Below are positions 37,784 to 41,404 of a stretch of DNA of 41,404 bases, one piece after another. Position 1 is the first letter of the stretch; each line of letters opens with the position of its first letter. Origin of the DNA: an uncultured Selenomonadaceae bacterium (GTDB lineage: Bacteria > Bacillota > Negativicutes > Selenomonadales > Selenomonadaceae). The stretch is from assembly GCA_905234365.1 (NCBI GenBank), contig CAJOHI010000003.1:1-41404 (forward strand), given 5' to 3'. The notes under the pieces are model-generated. The model ran no database searches. It saw nothing but the letters and a program-made list of their open reading frames with translations, and was not told the DNA's origin. The position numbers and the translations under genes are program-made.

Positions 37784-38629
37784 TTAATTTAAAATTGGAT
37801 CTCCGATTAAAAACAAATATATAAATACGATTATTCCAAGTACAATTCTATACCAGCCAAATGCCGTGAAGTCATTCTTTTTGATATAGTGCAGCAAGAA
37901 TTGGATCGAAATTATCGAAACGATAAATGCCGTCACCATTCCGACTGCCAAAATGACAATCTCGGACATCGTATAGTCAAATCCAAATTTGACGAGTTTC
38001 AAAAGACTTGCACCAAACATGACCGGTATTGCCAAATAAAATGTAAATTCTGCCGCAACTTGCCTTGATGTTCCTAAGATAATACCACCTAAAATCGTTG
38101 CACCTGATCTTGATGTGCCTGGTACCAGCGACAAGACTTGAAACATGCCTATTAAAAGAGCTGTCTTATAATCAAGGTGGTCAACATCACGCGCATGAGG
38201 TATGCGATAGCGGTTGTAATTTTCAACGACGATAAATAATATGCCGTACAAAATTAACATTGACGCAACAACAGGCGTTGTCATTAAATGTTCTTCCATC
38301 CAATGATTGAGCGGCAAACCAATCACCGCTGCCGGAATACAGGCTATGATAACCTTGTACCAGAGCTTAATTGTATTTTGCTTTTGAAGTCGACTTTTCC
38401 ACGACGAAAACGGATTTAACTTTTCAAAATTCAGGACGACAACAGCTAAAATTGCACCAAGCTGAATAACAACAAGGAACATGTCCATAAATTGTTTACT
38501 TACGTCGAGTTTTACAAATTCATCGACAAGAATCATGTGACCTGTACTGCTAATCGGCAGCCATTCCGTTAAACCTTCAACGACGCCAATTAATATGGTT
38601 TTCAAGAGTTCAGTAAGACTTAAATCCAA
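37784..38629 (-). CDS. uppP: Undecaprenyl-diphosphatase UppP/BacA
   Basis: [74 protein letters not shown]. Confidence 0.96.
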   Translation of the reverse strand: MDLSLTELLKTILIGVVEGLTEWLPISSTGHMILVDEFVKLDVSKQFMDMFLVVIQLGAILAVVVLNFEKLNPFSSWKSRLQKQNTIKLWYKVIIACIPAAVIGLPLNHWMEEHLMTTPVVASMLILYGILFIVVENYNRYRIPHARDVDHLDYKTALLIGMFQVLSLVPGTSRSGATILGGIILGTSRQVAAEFTFYLAIPVMFGASLLKLVKFGFDYTMSEIVILAVGMVTAFIVSIISIQFLLHYIKKNDFTAFGWYRIVLGIIVFIYLFLIGDPILN

Positions 38630-38711
38630 AAAGTTATCCTCCTCAAAATTAAAAAATATTAAAACGATTTATTCTTTTATACATTTTACAAAAAAATTAC
38701 AAAAAAATAAA

Positions 38712-38732
38712 GCCTAATTTGAGATTTTAGGC
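38712..38732 (-). terminator. Terminator overlapping the restored scpB stop codon
   Basis: Minus strand GCCTAA-aatctcaaa-TTAGGC-TTTATTTTTTT. Confidence 0.6.
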
Positions 38733-39180
38733 AATTCTTTTAAAGTTTTTATTCCAAATGCTCTTAAAAAATTATTTGTTGTACCGTAAAGGATTGGACG
38801 ACCTACTACTTGCTTTCTGCCGACTTCGCAATGGCTCTATCAACATTAACGCCGCGTATTTCCTCAATTTCAACTTTTGTAACCGGCTGCATAAATGCAA
38901 TTATTGACAACGTTTCCATTACTGCCGTTGAGAGTTTTTGTTTGACGGTTGAGGCTAATTTCTCAACGATTGAAAAATATTCGGCTTTCGTTGATAATTG
39001 CCAGCCGGTTGCAACTTCTCGCAAAATTATTCCATGTCCGTTAAGTTCTTTTTCAAGTTGGCGTAACAAATTTACAACGTCAATTATTCCAATGTCCATT
39101 AATTCGGAAATTTTTTCTTTTGAGAGCGGCTCACCTGCGGCAAATAACAATGCTTCAAGCGCCGCTGTTTCATTTGACAT
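38714..39180 (-). pseudogene. scpB: Segregation and condensation protein B, frameshifted near its 3' end
   Basis: ETAALEALLFAAGEPLSKEKISELMDI...[26 protein letters not shown] in one frame; the expected [36 protein letters not shown] follows in another frame from ~38827 downward. Confidence 0.85.
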
Positions 39181-39242
39181 TTAATCTGCTCCAATCAATT
39201 TTTAATCTGACTTGATGAAATTATTTTCTACTAAAATGACCT

Positions 39243-39268
39243 AAATTGTCAAGAAAAATTGACAATTT
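39243..39268. repeat. Inverted repeat AAATTGTCAA-gaaaaa-TTGACAATTT in the scpB/RTX divergent intergenic region
   Basis: Perfect 10-bp arms. Confidence 0.6.
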
Positions 39269-39385
39269 TGTTAAAAATTTATTGCTAAATTCCGATAATA
39301 TGTTATAATTATTATAAACTAGTGAAACATATATGTTTTACGCAGTCGAAGTTATCCTTTGGTTTTTTTGAAAGGACTGATTACG

Positions 39386-41404
39386 ATGAAATTTACTTTT
39401 ACTATTCAACGCTTCGCAAATATTAGCAATTACAATGATAACACTCTTATCGCTACCGGCGCAGGTAGTGATACTATTCTAAATAGAGGTACCGGTGTCT
39501 CAATTAACGCTGGAAATGGCGATGATTCAATTCATAATGGCGGGGTTGATCATAATAACGCGGATAATGTCACCATAGACGGCGGCAATGGTAATGATCA
39601 TATCGAAAGTTGGAATTGCAAAAACACTTTCATTAACTCCGGTGCTGGCAATGATACAATCCAAACCAATGTTAATACTGTCACCATTGATTCCGGTATC
39701 GGTAATGATTTTATGAACATCTGGGGTGCTTCTTATGCCTATATCACCGCTGGAGAAGGTGCCGATACAATCAATGTTGACGCCAACGCCAGCTATATAA
39801 CTGTCAAGGGTGAAGGCGATAATGATTTCATTGATAGTTGGGCTTCTAATTCCTTTCTTGACGGTGGCGACGGCAATGACTCAATTCATAATGTTGGCGA
39901 GAATACTCAGGTATTCGGCGGTGCTGGCAATGATTCTATTGAAAATGCCAGGCGTGCAACTGTTTATGGTGGTAATGGCGACGATACCATTGGCAATTAT
40001 GGAGAATCTTCTTATATTGACGCCGGCAGCGGTAAAAACAGCATTTCAAGCTGGAGTGAAGGTTCAAAATCTACGATATTGGGCGGTGAAGACAACGATT
40101 CAATAGGTGTTGGTGGCTGGGATTATTCAATTAACGCCGGTGCAGGTGACGATTGTCTTTTAATTGGAGGAACCAATACCACAGTAGATGGCGGCGACGG
40201 CAATGACGAATTTAGTGATTGGGGAACTTCCACTCTATGTGTCTTCTTTGGCGGCAACGGTAATGACAGCTTCAATCTTGCCGGCACTCAAGATACGGTT
40301 TATGGTGGTGCCGGTGATGATTATATCCTTAACTGTGCCACTCACACCAAAGTGTACGGCGGCGCGGGCAATGATATCATTGACAATCACGGTGCTGGAA
40401 CATGGGGCGATTACAGTTACATTGAAGACCTTGAAGGCAATAACGACATTAGAGTCACCGGTGCCGATTATGTAACTGTCAAAACCGGAAATGGTGACGA
40501 CTCTATTAAAACTTGGGGTTCAGACGGTCTTATCTCTGCTAGTGGTGGCAACAACTTCATTCAAATTTATGGAGGAAATGCTTGGCGAGACGAAAAAATT
40601 AACAGTAAATTAACAATCTATTCTGGTAACGGCGACGATGTGATCGAAAATCATGCTCCCAATTCCGTTATAAATGCCGGTTCAGGTAATGACAATATTT
40701 ATAATGGCAATGGCAATGGTTCAACAATCAATCTCGGCGACGGCAATGATAATCTCAATTGCGACGGAGGTAATTGCTACATCACTGCCTCCAGCGGTAA
40801 TAACACCATCAACATTGGCGGCAGTAATTCACCAGGTGGAAGTACTGTCACTACCGGCGGCGGCAATGACAACGTAGGGGTCGGAACTGATAACAATATC
40901 GTCAGAACAGGTGCCGGCGATGATACCATTATGAATTATTGGTGGGACGATTCCATCAACGGCGCGAATAATAACCTTCTCGACGCGGGTGAGGGCAATA
41001 ACCTCATTCAATCTTGGGGGAATTATTACATCACCGTCAAATCCGGCTCCGGTAATGATGATGTCATGTTCAGCAGTTCTAATTCCTACATTGATGTCGG
41101 CAATGGCAACAACTGGGTGAGTCTTTATGATTTCTGGCAAGACAATAATTGGATCAGAAGGTCTTCAGGCAACCTCGTAAATACCGGTTCAGGTGTCGAC
41201 GGTATCAATTTGGGCTCTGATAAAACCACCGTCAATGCCGGCGGTGGTAATGATAGAGTTTGGAATAGCGGCTTTAACAATATTATCAATCTCGGTGACG
41301 GCGACGACTTCGCTGCCAATGACTACAGCGACGGTGCAAGCAATCTCATCATCAATGCAGGGGCAGGCGACGACCTCATTCACAATCATGGATCGTACTC
41401 AACA
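39386..41404 (+). CDS. RTX-like, Trp-rich long-spaced GxGND repeat protein, truncated by the window end (MKFTFTIQRFANISNYNDNTLIATGAGSDTIL...)
   Basis: ATG at 39386 after TTTTTTTGAAAGG. I translated frame 2 through to 41404 with no stop. Not in the supplied ORF track, presumably because it has no stop in the window. Confidence 0.93.
   Translation, partial: MKFTFTIQRFANISNYNDNTLIATGAGSDTILNRGTGVSINAGNGDDSIHNGGVDHNNADNVTIDGGNGNDHIESWNCKNTFINSGAGNDTIQTNVNTVTIDSGIGNDFMNIWGASYAYITAGEGADTINVDANASYITVKGEGDNDFIDSWASNSFLDGGDGNDSIHNVGENTQVFGGAGNDSIENARRATVYGGNGDDTIGNYGESSYIDAGSGKNSISSWSEGSKSTILGGEDNDSIGVGGWDYSINAGAGDDCLLIGGTNTTVDGGDGNDEFSDWGTSTLCVFFGGNGNDSFNLAGTQDTVYGGAGDDYILNCATHTKVYGGAGNDIIDNHGAGTWGDYSYIEDLEGNNDIRVTGADYVTVKTGNGDDSIKTWGSDGLISASGGNNFIQIYGGNAWRDEKINSKLTIYSGNGDDVIENHAPNSVINAGSGNDNIYNGNGNGSTINLGDGNDNLNCDGGNCYITASSGNNTINIGGSNSPGGSTVTTGGGNDNVGVGTDNNIVRTGAGDDTIMNYWWDDSINGANNNLLDAGEGNNLIQSWGNYYITVKSGSGNDDVMFSSSNSYIDVGNGNNWVSLYDFWQDNNWIRRSSGNLVNTGSGVDGINLGSDKTTVNAGGGNDRVWNSGFNNIINLGDGDDFAANDYSDGASNLIINAGAGDDLIHNHGSYST

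Overview
The window is about 41.4 kb from a low-GC, Firmicutes-type chromosome. I infer a Negativicutes-like (diderm) lineage, but this is not proven. Conserved genes are rarA, bioA, a GGDEF diguanylate cyclase, thiE, secA-prfB, DUF2993-like, DUF5693-like, csaB, infC-rpmI-rplT, dapA, an M16C peptidase, an LCP-family protein, tRNA-Arg(CCT), an isochorismatase, a YjbR/MmcQ-like protein, uppP and a damaged scpB. They are interrupted at three loci by a paralogous family of large RTX-like (GGxGxD) repeat proteins: about 1-10.2 kb, 15.7-20.7 kb and 39.4 kb to the window end. At least six RTX genes are present, and the window opens and closes inside one. Five share a degenerate acidic C-terminal tail, a plausible type I secretion signal. 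Two share an N-terminal MKFxFxIQRFA motif. Two carry tandem ~90-aa modules that I cannot name. The last RTX gene (39386 to the end) is open to the window edge and is missing from the supplied ORF track. The most striking non-coding feature is a minus-strand cobalamin riboswitch (~36285-36480) with its own consensus promoter and a nearby terminator but no gene downstream. Three indel-type frameshifts (two in RTX genes, one in scpB) need read-level checking. prfB shows the canonical CTT-TGA-C programmed frameshift, and infC appears to use an ATT start.
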